Below are positions 51,756 through 59,435 of a DNA stretch of 64,000 bases, piece after piece. Under the pieces are notes generated by a model. The model did not search any database. It saw nothing but the letters and a program-made list of their open reading frames with translations, and was not told the DNA's origin. The stretch covers positions 3,344,001 to 3,408,000 of the forward strand of contig NZ_CP116805.1 in assembly GCF_028463845.1 (NCBI RefSeq). The letters are read 5' to 3'. A program made the position numbers and the translations under genes. The DNA is from Gimibacter soli (GTDB taxonomy: Bacteria; Pseudomonadota; Alphaproteobacteria; Sphingomonadales; Kordiimonadaceae). The first letter of the stretch is position 1. Each line of letters begins with the position of its first letter.

Positions 51756-52361
51756 CTAGATGAGCCCTGCTGCCCCAAGGGCAGCTTCCAGCCCCTCAGG
51801 CCCCGTGAAGACATGCCCCCGGAAGCCGAGCGCTTCGGCTGCCTTCACATTTTCGTCCCGGTCATCGATGAAAAGCGTTTCGGCAGGGTTCAGGCCATAG
51901 CGGATGGCGAGCCGTTCAAAGATCGCCGGATCAGGCTTCACGAGGCGTTCCTCGCCCGAGACGACCACACCATCGAAGAGCTTCACGAAGGCATAATCGC
52001 GGGCGAACGGCACCCATTTCTCGGCCGAGAAATTGGTGAGGCCGTAAAGCGGCACGCCGTTCGTCTTCAGGCGTTCCATCAGGGCCACTGTGCCACCGAT
52101 CACCGGCCCGATTGTCTCGTCCCAGCGTTCATCAAAAGCGCGAATGAGGTCAGCATATTCGGGATGCTCCGCTGACAGCAGACGCACGCCTTCAGCGAAG
52201 GGGCGGCCCTTGTCGTGGTGCGTGTGCCATTCCAGCGTGACGATATCGGTAAGGAACCGGTCAAGCTCCGCCGCATCGGGAATCAGTTTGGAATACAGGA
52301 GACGCGGATCCCAGCGGACCAGCACATTGCCGATATCGAAAACAACAGCGGTGATTCGCAC
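51756..52361 (-). CDS. HAD-IA hydrolase, YihX-like
   Basis: 201 residues, HAD superfamily phosphatase. Motif I is VVFDIGNVLVRWDP, with DIG instead of the usual DxD, as in the E. coli sugar phosphatase YihX. Motif II YGLTNFS has the Thr-Asn form, motif III VKPDPAIFERL holds the Lys, and motif IV LFIDDRDENV the acidic pair. A helical cap is inserted after motif I. The start is GTG at 52361. Substrate unknown; glucose-1-phosphate is possible from family members. Convergent with the sulfotransferase gene. Confidence 0.88.
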   Translation of the reverse strand: MRITAVVFDIGNVLVRWDPRLLYSKLIPDAAELDRFLTDIVTLEWHTHHDKGRPFAEGVRLLSAEHPEYADLIRAFDERWDETIGPVIGGTVALMERLKTNGVPLYGLTNFSAEKWVPFARDYAFVKLFDGVVVSGEERLVKPDPAIFERLAIRYGLNPAETLFIDDRDENVKAAEALGFRGHVFTGPEGLEAALGAAGLI

Positions 52362-52414
52362 GCCTCAAGCCCCCTCAAATGACGACGCCGCGCGACTCGG
52401 GTGAGACGCACGGC

Positions 52415-52441
52415 GCGAAAACCTGCCAGCAAAAAGCTGGC
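52415..52441 (-). terminator. Terminator after rpmJ
   Basis: Minus-strand hairpin GCCAGC-TTTTT-GCTGGC (52425-52441), followed by AGGTTTTCG. It separates rpmJ from the HAD gene. Confidence 0.65.
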
Positions 52442-52450
52442 GGCCTCGGC

Positions 52451-52576
52451 TCAGCCCTGACGGGCTTTGAAGCGACGCTGGGTCTTGTTGATAACGTAGA
52501 TGCGGCCTTTACGGCGGATCACGCGGTTGTCGCGGTGACGGCCTTTCAGCGACTTCAGGCTGTTACGGATCTTCAT
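52451..52576 (-). CDS. rpmJ: Ribosomal protein L36, zinc-free form
   Basis: 41 residues, too short for common gene-length cutoffs. [20 protein letters not shown] and [11 protein letters not shown] match the L36 variant of alphaproteobacteria, which lacks the CxxC/CxxxxH zinc ligands of the classical form. It is a late-assembling protein of the 50S subunit. A sigma-70 type promoter is visible at 52692-52720. The zinc-free version is normal for this group and does not by itself imply zinc regulation. Confidence 0.93.
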   Translation of the reverse strand: MKIRNSLKSLKGRHRDNRVIRRKGRIYVINKTQRRFKARQG

Positions 52577-53001
52577 AATGTATCTCTCTAACTCTGCAGT
52601 TGACAGAACCTTCTGAACCACCGCCGCTTTCGGCCGCTATCCGGAAGGCAGGACCTGCATTGCTGCCGATCCTCGAATCCATTGGCGGCGGACCATATAG
52701 GCGAGCCCCGGTACTGTCAAGGGTCGGAACCGGTGAAAAATGACTGCTGGCACACGGGCTTCATCCCGCTGCCGGCACCCGGACAAAATGGAGGCGTCCC
52801 CCATGCCCGGCAGGACGCCCCAATTCCCCCGTTCAGATAGCGGGGGTGTCCGCTCACGCCTTAGCGTCAGTAACCCTGATAGTACCAGAGTGGCCCTAAC
52901 GAGTCACGGCCTTTCGCCCGGAATTCTGCGCCTTTCGGCGATTGACGGCAGCGGCGCGGCAGGGTAGCAAAGCGCAACGGACAGAAGAAAAGGAACGGTC
53001 C
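52577..53001. promoter_or_regulatory. Intergenic region, rpmJ promoter / M14 gene
   Basis: 425 bases without a supported gene. The minus strand has TTGACA at 52715-52720, a 17-base spacer and TATGGT at 52692-52697, a good rpmJ promoter. CCCCCG/CGGGGG hairpin sequence lies near 52830-52850. The plus-strand promoter for the M14 gene is not evident, and an open frame at 52740-52967 looks non-coding. Confidence 0.5.
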
Positions 53002-54126
53002 ATGATCATCACGAGCGCCTTCGATAGCGGCAATATCGAGGTCATTCAGGCAGATAGCCCCTCGAACATCCGTCTTGCGATCCGCAAAGACCATATGTCC
53101 GATTTCCAGCAATGGTTCCATTTCCGCCTGTCCGGCGTTGCCGAAACGCCGTGCAAACTGGTGATCGAAAATGCGGGTGATTCCGCCTATCCTGAAGGTT
53201 GGCCCGACTATCAGGCGCGCGCGTCCTACGACCGCGAAACCTGGTTCCAGATTCCGACAAGCTATGCAAACGGCAAACTGACCTTCGAGATCGAACCCGA
53301 TCAGGACAGCGTCTGGTTCGCCTATTTCGCCCCCTATTCGATGGAACGCCACGCTGACCTCATCGCCGAGGCCGCCCAGTCGCCGCTCGTGAAGACGCAT
53401 GTTCTGGGCCATACGCTGGACGGTCAGGCGATGGACCTGATCGAGCTCGGCCACGGGCCCGAGGGCCGGAAGAAGGTGTGGCTGATCGCCCGCCAGCACC
53501 CCGGCGAGACAATGGCTGAATGGTGGATGGAAGGGGCGCTTGATGTGCTTCTCGATCCCGACAATCCGGTTGCCGCAAAGCTCCTGCAGAAAGCGCATTT
53601 CTATATCGTGCCGAACATGTGCCCGGATGGATCGAAGCGCGGCCACCTGCGCACCAACGCAGCAGGCGTGAACCTCAACCGTGCCTGGGCGGAGCCCGAC
53701 ATGGAAACGAGCCCCGAGGTTTATCTGGTGCGCCAGAAGATGCTGGAGACGGGCGTGGATATCCATATGGACGTTCACGGCGACGAGGCCCTGCCGGTGA
53801 ACTTCCTGGCGGGTTATGAGACGATCCCGAACCTTGATCCCGCGCACTATCAGAAGTTCCTCGATTTCGAGGAAAGCCTTTGCCGCATCTCCCCCGATTT
53901 CCAGCGCGAGCGCGGCTACGGCAAAGGGGAGGCCAATTCGAGCGACCTGAAGAAATGCACCGACTGGACGGCGCACCAGTTCAAGGCGCTCGCCATGACG
54001 CTTGAAATGCCCTTCAAGGACAACGACCTGCTGCCGAACCCCGACGAGGGCTGGAGCCCGACCCGCGCCATCGCGCTTGGCCGGTCCTGCATGTCAGCGG
54101 TTCTCGAGGCCGTGGAACGGGGCTGA
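53002..54126 (+). CDS. M14 family cytosolic-type zinc carboxypeptidase
   Basis: 374 residues. Zinc peptidase resembling cytosolic carboxypeptidases, with an N-terminal beta-sandwich (about 1-115, including WFHFRLSG and VWFAYFAPYSMERH) followed by the catalytic domain. Zinc ligands are in RQHPGETMAEWWMEG (HxxE) and the later DIHMDVHGDEALP (His); NLNRAW and TLEMPF (catalytic Glu) complete the active site. No signal, so cytoplasmic. Substrate is unknown; such enzymes remove C-terminal amino acids or Glu residues. AGGAA lies before the ATG. Convergent with the ars aquaporin gene. Confidence 0.88.
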   Translation: MIITSAFDSGNIEVIQADSPSNIRLAIRKDHMSDFQQWFHFRLSGVAETPCKLVIENAGDSAYPEGWPDYQARASYDRETWFQIPTSYANGKLTFEIEPDQDSVWFAYFAPYSMERHADLIAEAAQSPLVKTHVLGHTLDGQAMDLIELGHGPEGRKKVWLIARQHPGETMAEWWMEGALDVLLDPDNPVAAKLLQKAHFYIVPNMCPDGSKRGHLRTNAAGVNLNRAWAEPDMETSPEVYLVRQKMLETGVDIHMDVHGDEALPVNFLAGYETIPNLDPAHYQKFLDFEESLCRISPDFQRERGYGKGEANSSDLKKCTDWTAHQFKALAMTLEMPFKDNDLLPNPDEGWSPTRAIALGRSCMSAVLEAVERG

Positions 54127-54783
54127 TCAGCCCCGCTCACCCGCCAGCCTGAACACGCCCAGCGCCAGAAACGCGCCCACAAGCTGGGCGGCGATGAAGG
54201 GGATCACGCCGCCTTCAGCGATGCCTGAGAAGGTGTCGGTGAAGCTGCGGGCGATCGTGACGGCAGGGTTCGCGAAGCTTGTGGATGCGGTGAACCAGTA
54301 GCCGGCGGTGATATAAAGCCCGACGGCATAGGGCACGGCTTCCACTTTCGAACGCGCGACCCAGAGGATGGTGGACAGAAGCCCGAAGGTCGCCACCGCC
54401 TCGCTCAGCCACTGGGCGGGGCCGTAGCGCACATGCTGGCTAGCCTGCAGCAGGGGCAGCTCAAACATGGCATGCGCCAGCACCACACCCGCGACGGCAG
54501 CGATCACCTGCACGAACAGGTAACCCGCCATCTCCGCCCGGCCGATTTCGCCCCGCGCCCGCATCACCAGCGTGACCGCCGGGTTGAAATGTGCGCCCGA
54601 CACCGGCCCGAACATCAGGATCAGCACCACAAGGATGGCGCCCGTGGCAATCGTGTTGCCAAGGAGGGCAATCGCGTCGTTTCCGTCCGCCATGCGCTCC
54701 CCCATGATGCCGGAGCCGACAACGGTGGCGAGGAGCAAGGCGGTGCCGACGGCCTCCGCCGTCAGTTTGCGGGCAAGCGTCAT
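54127..54783 (-). CDS. aqpS: Aquaglyceroporin-type MIP channel of the ars operon
   Basis: 218 residues, six-helix major intrinsic protein. Both half-helix motifs are intact: AHFNPAVTL (NPA 1) and SFANPAVTIARS (NPA 2). In Sinorhizobium meliloti the arsenic-operon channel AqpS moves arsenite out of the cell downhill, in place of ArsB/Acr3. The gene is third after arsR and arsC, starting 4 bases after the arsC stop, with GGAGGG upstream; this context supports the same role. The selectivity-filter residues near the second NPA are consistent with a water/small-solute channel, which I cannot resolve further. Confidence 0.85.
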   Translation of the reverse strand: MTLARKLTAEAVGTALLLATVVGSGIMGERMADGNDAIALLGNTIATGAILVVLILMFGPVSGAHFNPAVTLVMRARGEIGRAEMAGYLFVQVIAAVAGVVLAHAMFELPLLQASQHVRYGPAQWLSEAVATFGLLSTILWVARSKVEAVPYAVGLYITAGYWFTASTSFANPAVTIARSFTDTFSGIAEGGVIPFIAAQLVGAFLALGVFRLAGERG

Positions 54784-54787
54784 CGGG

Positions 54788-55285
54788 TCAGCCCTCCACC
54801 GGTGCAAGCTTCACCAGAAGGTCGCGGCGTTCGGTGGCACTCATGCCTTCAAGCGGGTGCGACAGCAGCTCTGCCACACGGCCCGAGAAATCTTTGTAAA
54901 GCGCATCGAAGGCCGCCGCCTTTTCGGCCGGGTCCGGGATATGGGCGGGATCCGGATATCCCCAGTGCGCCCGCACGGGGGCGCCGGGCCACACCGGGCA
55001 GGCTTCACCCGCTGCCGACGAGCAAACGGTGATCACCATATCCATTTGGGGGGCACCCGCGCCCGCGAACTCGTCCCAGCTTTTGGACCGAAAAGCGGAG
55101 GTATCGATCCCCGCTTCCATGAGGCGCGCGATGGCCGCCGGGTTCGGCCTGCCGGTCGGCTGGCTGCCGGCGCTATAGGCCCGGATGCGGCCCTGCCCCA
55201 GATGGTTGAAAACCGCTTCGCCCACGATCGAGCGGGCGGAATTCCCGGTGCACAGCACAAGGACATTGAGCATCTTTTCGGTCAC
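54788..55285 (-). CDS. arsC: Arsenate reductase, low-molecular-weight phosphatase type
   Basis: 165 residues. Reduces arsenate to arsenite in the cytoplasm. The N-terminal P-loop NVLVLCTGNSARS (Cys-x5-Arg) is the thioredoxin- or glutaredoxin-linked LMW-PTPase type, and the VITVCSSAAGEACPVWPG segment has the further two cysteines (about residues 92 and 100) used in the disulfide relay. Its domain length suits this family. A GTG start at 55285 (GAGGGAA seven bases upstream) is chosen over the ATG at 55273. Follows arsR by ten bases. Confidence 0.88.
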   Translation of the reverse strand: MTEKMLNVLVLCTGNSARSIVGEAVFNHLGQGRIRAYSAGSQPTGRPNPAAIARLMEAGIDTSAFRSKSWDEFAGAGAPQMDMVITVCSSAAGEACPVWPGAPVRAHWGYPDPAHIPDPAEKAAAFDALYKDFSGRVAELLSHPLEGMSATERRDLLVKLAPVEG

Positions 55286-55295
55286 GATGGTTCCC

Positions 55296-55631
55296 TCACG
55301 GACAATGGCAGGCAAGCGTATCGATAACGGGCTGGCAGAGCTCCGGCTTGCCGCCGCAGCATTCCTCCATCAGGAAGCCCAAGAGCCCCCTCACCCCGTC
55401 AAAATCGGCAAAATAGCGGATCGCCCGGCCTTCCCGCTCGTTGCGGATCAGCCCGGCGCGCAACAGGATATTCAGGTTGGTGGACATGGTGTTCTGGCGC
55501 ACGCCCAGCCTGTCGGCTACCTCGCCCGCCAGCATGCCTGTGCCCCCCGCCTGCACCAGCAAGCGGAAGACCTCCAGCCGGGTTTCCTGGCTGAGGGCGG
55601 CGAAAGCGGAAAGGCTCTGATTAATATCCAT
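55296..55631 (-). CDS. arsR: ArsR family metalloid-responsive repressor
   Basis: 111 residues. Winged helix-turn-helix: ETRLEVFRLLVQAG, LAGEVADRLGVRQNTMSTNLNILLRAGL and EGRAIRYFADFDGV. The As(III) sensing cysteines appear near the C-terminus as ECCGGKPELCQ, rather than in the DNA-binding helix as in the E. coli protein, so the sensor site is an alphaproteobacterial or Acidithiobacillus-like type. An operator palindrome covers its start codon, so it is autoregulated. First gene of arsR-arsC-aqpS. Confidence 0.88.
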   Translation of the reverse strand: MDINQSLSAFAALSQETRLEVFRLLVQAGGTGMLAGEVADRLGVRQNTMSTNLNILLRAGLIRNEREGRAIRYFADFDGVRGLLGFLMEECCGGKPELCQPVIDTLACHCP

Positions 55632-55654
55632 ATATCAAGATATATAGATATTAA
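55621..55654. promoter_or_regulatory. Nested palindromic operator over the arsR start
   Basis: Outer arms TTAATATC (55621-55628) and GATATTAA (55647-55654) are perfect inverted repeats; the inside has ATATATC-AA-GATATAT (55630-55645). Together they form a long AT-rich palindrome spanning the arsR ATG, a typical ArsR/SmtB operator. Confidence 0.8.
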
Positions 55655-55713
55655 TGACAAAGGCAAGCGCCTTCCGGGGCAAGGCTGCGGCGTATCACTT
55701 GGTGAGGCGGAGA

Positions 55714-56703
55714 TCAGCCTTCGCCGGCAAGACCCGCAGACGGCGCAGCATTGTCGTTGGTGCCGTGGGCGCCTTCGACATAGAGCTTGCGGGCGATATT
55801 GAGGAACCGCGGCGCCATCGCCTTCGAAACGCCGATCCGCTTCATCAGGTCCACAAAATCCTGCGCCTTCTTCAGGTTCAGGGCCTCGCGTACCTGGATG
55901 ATCGGCAGGCCGGCCTCCAGCGCGAAGGAACTTTCAAGGAAGGACGCACTGCCACGCTCGGCCATTTCGGCGACCAGAAGGTGGGTCAGGCGCTTTTGCT
56001 TGCGCATGTCGTTGACGAGCGCATGCACCTGCTGCGGGGCGGCGTTCGCGATCTGCTGCCACAGGGCCTCGATACGGCTGCCGCCGGCGATCTTCTCGGC
56101 GAGCGTGCCATCAACGGCATAATGCTGCATCAGCGTATCACGGCAGTGATCCGAAACCTTGTCGATGATCTGCTCGACCACAACGAGCGGCAGGTCGGCG
56201 CGTGCCGAAAGCTGGTCCATCAGGCGGCGATCGTCGCCAAAGCGGCCAACCACAGCATCGCAGGCTTCCTGGCTGAGGCCGACGCTGTCGTTGCGCACCA
56301 GCGTGGTCACACCCGGCGCCTCGGAATGCTCGGCCAGTGCCTTGACGGCAAGGCCGCCAAGATCGGGCCGACGGGCAATCGTCACACGGGCATGCTCGGC
56401 CAGCGACGGAATGAGTGCGGCGAGCGTTTCATCGTTGAAAGCATGGGTCGAGGAAAGGAAAGGCGAAGCCACATCTTCCACATCGCGGGCAATTTTTTCA
56501 GCAAGATCAGACGGCAGAACATCGCAGTGACGCAGTTCGAACGCCAGCACTTCACGCACCTGCGTGGAAAGATCGCGGGCCAGAAGGCGTGCCACATCCT
56601 CAACGGCAATGCGGTCATCATCGGACTGCGAACCATTGAGGAATTTGGCCACACGCTTGGCCAGCATCATTTTTTCAAGCTTGACGGAATCGATAAGCAT
56701 CAT
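55714..56703 (-). CDS. DUF2336 domain protein
   Basis: 329 residues, cytoplasmic, helical repeats. DUF2336 is an alphaproteobacterial family of unknown function with a HEAT-like organisation: MMLAKRVAKFLNGSQSDD, LARDLSTQVREVLAFELRHCDVLP, IARDVEDVASPFLSST, TIARRPDLGGLAVKALAEHSE and later LTHLLVAEMAERGS. No catalytic motif. In other species it has been found near signalling or cell-cycle genes. The ATG at 56703 begins the conserved region. A strong terminator and the permease array lie upstream. Confidence 0.8.
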   Translation of the reverse strand: MMLIDSVKLEKMMLAKRVAKFLNGSQSDDDRIAVEDVARLLARDLSTQVREVLAFELRHCDVLPSDLAEKIARDVEDVASPFLSSTHAFNDETLAALIPSLAEHARVTIARRPDLGGLAVKALAEHSEAPGVTTLVRNDSVGLSQEACDAVVGRFGDDRRLMDQLSARADLPLVVVEQIIDKVSDHCRDTLMQHYAVDGTLAEKIAGGSRIEALWQQIANAAPQQVHALVNDMRKQKRLTHLLVAEMAERGSASFLESSFALEAGLPIIQVREALNLKKAQDFVDLMKRIGVSKAMAPRFLNIARKLYVEGAHGTNDNAAPSAGLAGEG

Positions 56704-56822
56704 CCTGCACCGTTCTAAAGTTCGCCAATTTTTGCCTGAAATAGCGCTTTGCGCTGTTCTATTTCGGGACACATAGTGGCACAGGGAAATTAATATTTCG
56801 CGTACAGGTCGATAAAAAACGA

Positions 56823-56854
56823 AGAAAAAACCGGCGACCAGTTGTGGCCGCCGG
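56823..56854 (-). terminator. Terminator after the permease array
   Basis: Minus-strand stem CCGGCGGCC / GGTCGCCGG (one wobble) with a six-base loop ACAACT, followed by TTTTTTC. It closes the operon of tandem permeases at its 3' end. Confidence 0.85.
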
Positions 56855-56882
56855 CAAGTGGGCGAACCCAGCTACGGAAACG

Positions 56883-59405
56883 TCATTCGTAGCGGAGTGC
56901 GTGGATAGGCTTTGCGCTGGCCACACGGATGGCGCGTCCGGCCACCGTGCCCCAGGCGATGATGAGCGCGACGAGACCGGCCACCACGGCAGCCACGAAG
57001 ATGTAGCCATGCCCCAGCCGGTATTCGAAGCCCTGCAGCCAGTCGACCATCAGATACCAGGCAACGGGCCAGGCGATCAGGTTTGCAACCACAACGGGCT
57101 TCGAAAGCTGCCAGACAAGCAGCCGGACGATATCCCGCGTGCGAGCGCCCATCACTTTGCGGATGCCGATCTCCTTGGTGCGGCGTTCGGCGGTGAAATG
57201 AGCAAGGCCATAAAGCCCGAGGCAAGCCACAAGGATCGCGAGGCCCGAGAAGGCGGCGAAGAGCGTGCCCTGTGCCACGTCGTCGGCATACTGTGCGGCG
57301 ATCATGTCATTCAGGAAGCTCATCCCCATCGGCACGTTCGGAGCAAGCCGCCGCCACGCGCCACCGATGGCCGTGACAAGCGCCGGCAGATCGCTGGTAC
57401 GGTAGGTAACGGTCGCCACGTCCATATTGGTCGGCTGAACGAAATAGACGCTCGGCTGCTTGCCGAACCGGATGGAGCGGAAATGCACGTCCGGCACAAC
57501 ACCAACGATGGTGAGGTCATAGGGACCGGCGCGATAGATACCTGCCCGCAGGACACGACCCACAGCATCAGCTGCATTGCTGAAACCGAGATTGCGGGCG
57601 GCCATTTCGTTGATGACCACGGACGCCGAGCGGCGGATGCTATTGTCCTCAAGCGGTGCCTCGATCACCTCATTCCCGCGGGAGCGATCAAAGGTGCGGC
57701 CAGCAACCGGATCGATGCCATAGGCTTCGAAGAAGCCGAAATCGACCGAGAAATAGTTGATGATCCGCTGCTCGGTATTGGCCGAAGCATCACCTGCCGA
57801 TGAAAGAAGCTGGAAGCCCGTGTTGTTCTCGTTGTCGTCGGTCGGCACTTCTGACGAGAAGACGACACTCTCAACACCGGGGATAGTTGCCAGTTCGCGG
57901 CCAATCGATTCCCGCTGTTCAGCAATCGGCGCTGCCCGGAAGTTGCGCATCACGATCTTGCCTTCGGTTTCAAAGCCGAGATCCATCTTCTGCGCATACA
58001 TCGACTGGCCGTAAACAACTGCTGTGCAGATAGCGAGGCCGATCGAGACCGCAAACTGGATGACAACAAGCAGCGACCGCAGGCGGCCCGAGCCTTCCGC
58101 GTCCGACGATTTGTTGGCTTTCAGGATACGGGCCGGGGCAAAGCGCGACAGGACGAGGGCCGGATAGCTGCCCGCGATCACGCCCACAAATACCGCCACA
58201 CTCACAGCGAGGGCCAAGAGGCCAGTGTTCGAGGTGATCGTCATTTCAAGCGAACGGCCAAGCACATCATTATAGGCCGGCAGGACCATCTCGACGCCCA
58301 TCAGGCCGAGCATAAGGGCGAGGAGCGACAGCATCACTGCCTCCCCCAGGAACTGCAGGGCCACCTGTGTGCGCGAGGCGCCCAGCACCTTCCTGAGCGC
58401 CACTTCACGTGCCCGCTGGGTTGCCCGTGCGGTCGACAGGTTCATGAAGTTGATGCAGGCGATGGCAAGGATCAGGATCGCCACGGCCGAGAAGGTATAG
58501 ACGAAGCGGATATCGCCCATCGGCCGCATGTCGCCAAAGTTGCCAGCATCCGGCCGGGCATAAAGGTGCAGGTCCGGCACCGCCATCACATTGGGGCGCA
58601 GGAAATCGCTCGGCTGGCCGGTCATCCCCGCATCCGCCCCCATCTTCAGGAACGGGCTTTCGCGGTTCAGCCATTCATAGACACGGGTCTTGAAGCCCTC
58701 GACGGTCGCGCCTTCCTTCAGCTTGAAATAGGTGAGGGTGTTCACGCTCGTCCATGTTTTCAGGATATTCGGGGCGAAGTCGAAAATGGAGGGCTCAAGA
58801 TAGACCAGCATATCGATGTCGAGGTGGCTGTTTCTCGGGATGTCTTTCAGCACCCCGGCAACCCTCACCTCCATCTGGCGTTCCTCCGCGCAGCAAACCG
58901 TGAGCGTTTCACCGATCACATCGGTGCGGCCGAAATATTTGAGCGCCATCTCCTCACTGATCAGCAGATCAAGCGGCTTGGCGAAGGAGCTCTGGGCATC
59001 GCCCGCTACAAAAGGCAGCTTGAAGATATCGAAGAAGGTGCCATCAGCGAACGTGATCTGCTCATCAAAGACCTTGTCGTCCTTGATCACGGTCTGGCCG
59101 ACGCGCACAAGGCGCACCGCCGTTTCAACGTCTGCCGCAGCATAGGCCGAAAGGGCATCCATCCAGAAGCCGGGTGCCGAAACCGTACGGAACGCCGGCC
59201 GGTCGGGCGACAGGAAGGCGCTGTGCAGCCGCACGATACGGTCGCCTTCCGGCAGCCAGTCATCGTAGGAAAGCTCGTCTTCCACAAAGAGGAAGATCAG
59301 CATGCAGCTCATCAGGCCAATCGCGAGGCCGAAGATATTGATGAAGGAAAACAGCCTGTTCTTGAACACATGCCGCCAGGCGGTCAGGAAATAGTTGCGA
59401 AACAT
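56883..59405 (-). CDS. FtsX/MacB-type ABC transporter permease, array member 1
   Basis: 840 residues. MacB-like permease with two repeats: an N-terminal helix (LFSFINIFGLAIGLMSCMLIFLF), a large periplasmic MacB_PCD domain (about 45-260), three helices around 275-400, a further helix, a second periplasmic domain (about 465-680) and a C-terminal FtsX domain (about 690-840) ending AKPIHALRYE. The family works by mechanotransmission with a separate ATPase, for toxin, lipoprotein or peptide export. No ATPase is encoded here. Similar to the two genes upstream. GAGGAG lies before the ATG. Confidence 0.87.
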   Translation of the reverse strand: MFRNYFLTAWRHVFKNRLFSFINIFGLAIGLMSCMLIFLFVEDELSYDDWLPEGDRIVRLHSAFLSPDRPAFRTVSAPGFWMDALSAYAAADVETAVRLVRVGQTVIKDDKVFDEQITFADGTFFDIFKLPFVAGDAQSSFAKPLDLLISEEMALKYFGRTDVIGETLTVCCAEERQMEVRVAGVLKDIPRNSHLDIDMLVYLEPSIFDFAPNILKTWTSVNTLTYFKLKEGATVEGFKTRVYEWLNRESPFLKMGADAGMTGQPSDFLRPNVMAVPDLHLYARPDAGNFGDMRPMGDIRFVYTFSAVAILILAIACINFMNLSTARATQRAREVALRKVLGASRTQVALQFLGEAVMLSLLALMLGLMGVEMVLPAYNDVLGRSLEMTITSNTGLLALAVSVAVFVGVIAGSYPALVLSRFAPARILKANKSSDAEGSGRLRSLLVVIQFAVSIGLAICTAVVYGQSMYAQKMDLGFETEGKIVMRNFRAAPIAEQRESIGRELATIPGVESVVFSSEVPTDDNENNTGFQLLSSAGDASANTEQRIINYFSVDFGFFEAYGIDPVAGRTFDRSRGNEVIEAPLEDNSIRRSASVVINEMAARNLGFSNAADAVGRVLRAGIYRAGPYDLTIVGVVPDVHFRSIRFGKQPSVYFVQPTNMDVATVTYRTSDLPALVTAIGGAWRRLAPNVPMGMSFLNDMIAAQYADDVAQGTLFAAFSGLAILVACLGLYGLAHFTAERRTKEIGIRKVMGARTRDIVRLLVWQLSKPVVVANLIAWPVAWYLMVDWLQGFEYRLGHGYIFVAAVVAGLVALIIAWGTVAGRAIRVASAKPIHALRYE

Positions 59406-59435
59406 CGTTTCTTCTCCTCGCTTCTCTGGTCAGTC

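Noticed and set aside
52740-52967. 75-codon plus-strand frame between rpmJ and the M14 gene
   Set aside because: No ribosome-binding site or recognisable pattern; it covers promoter sequence.
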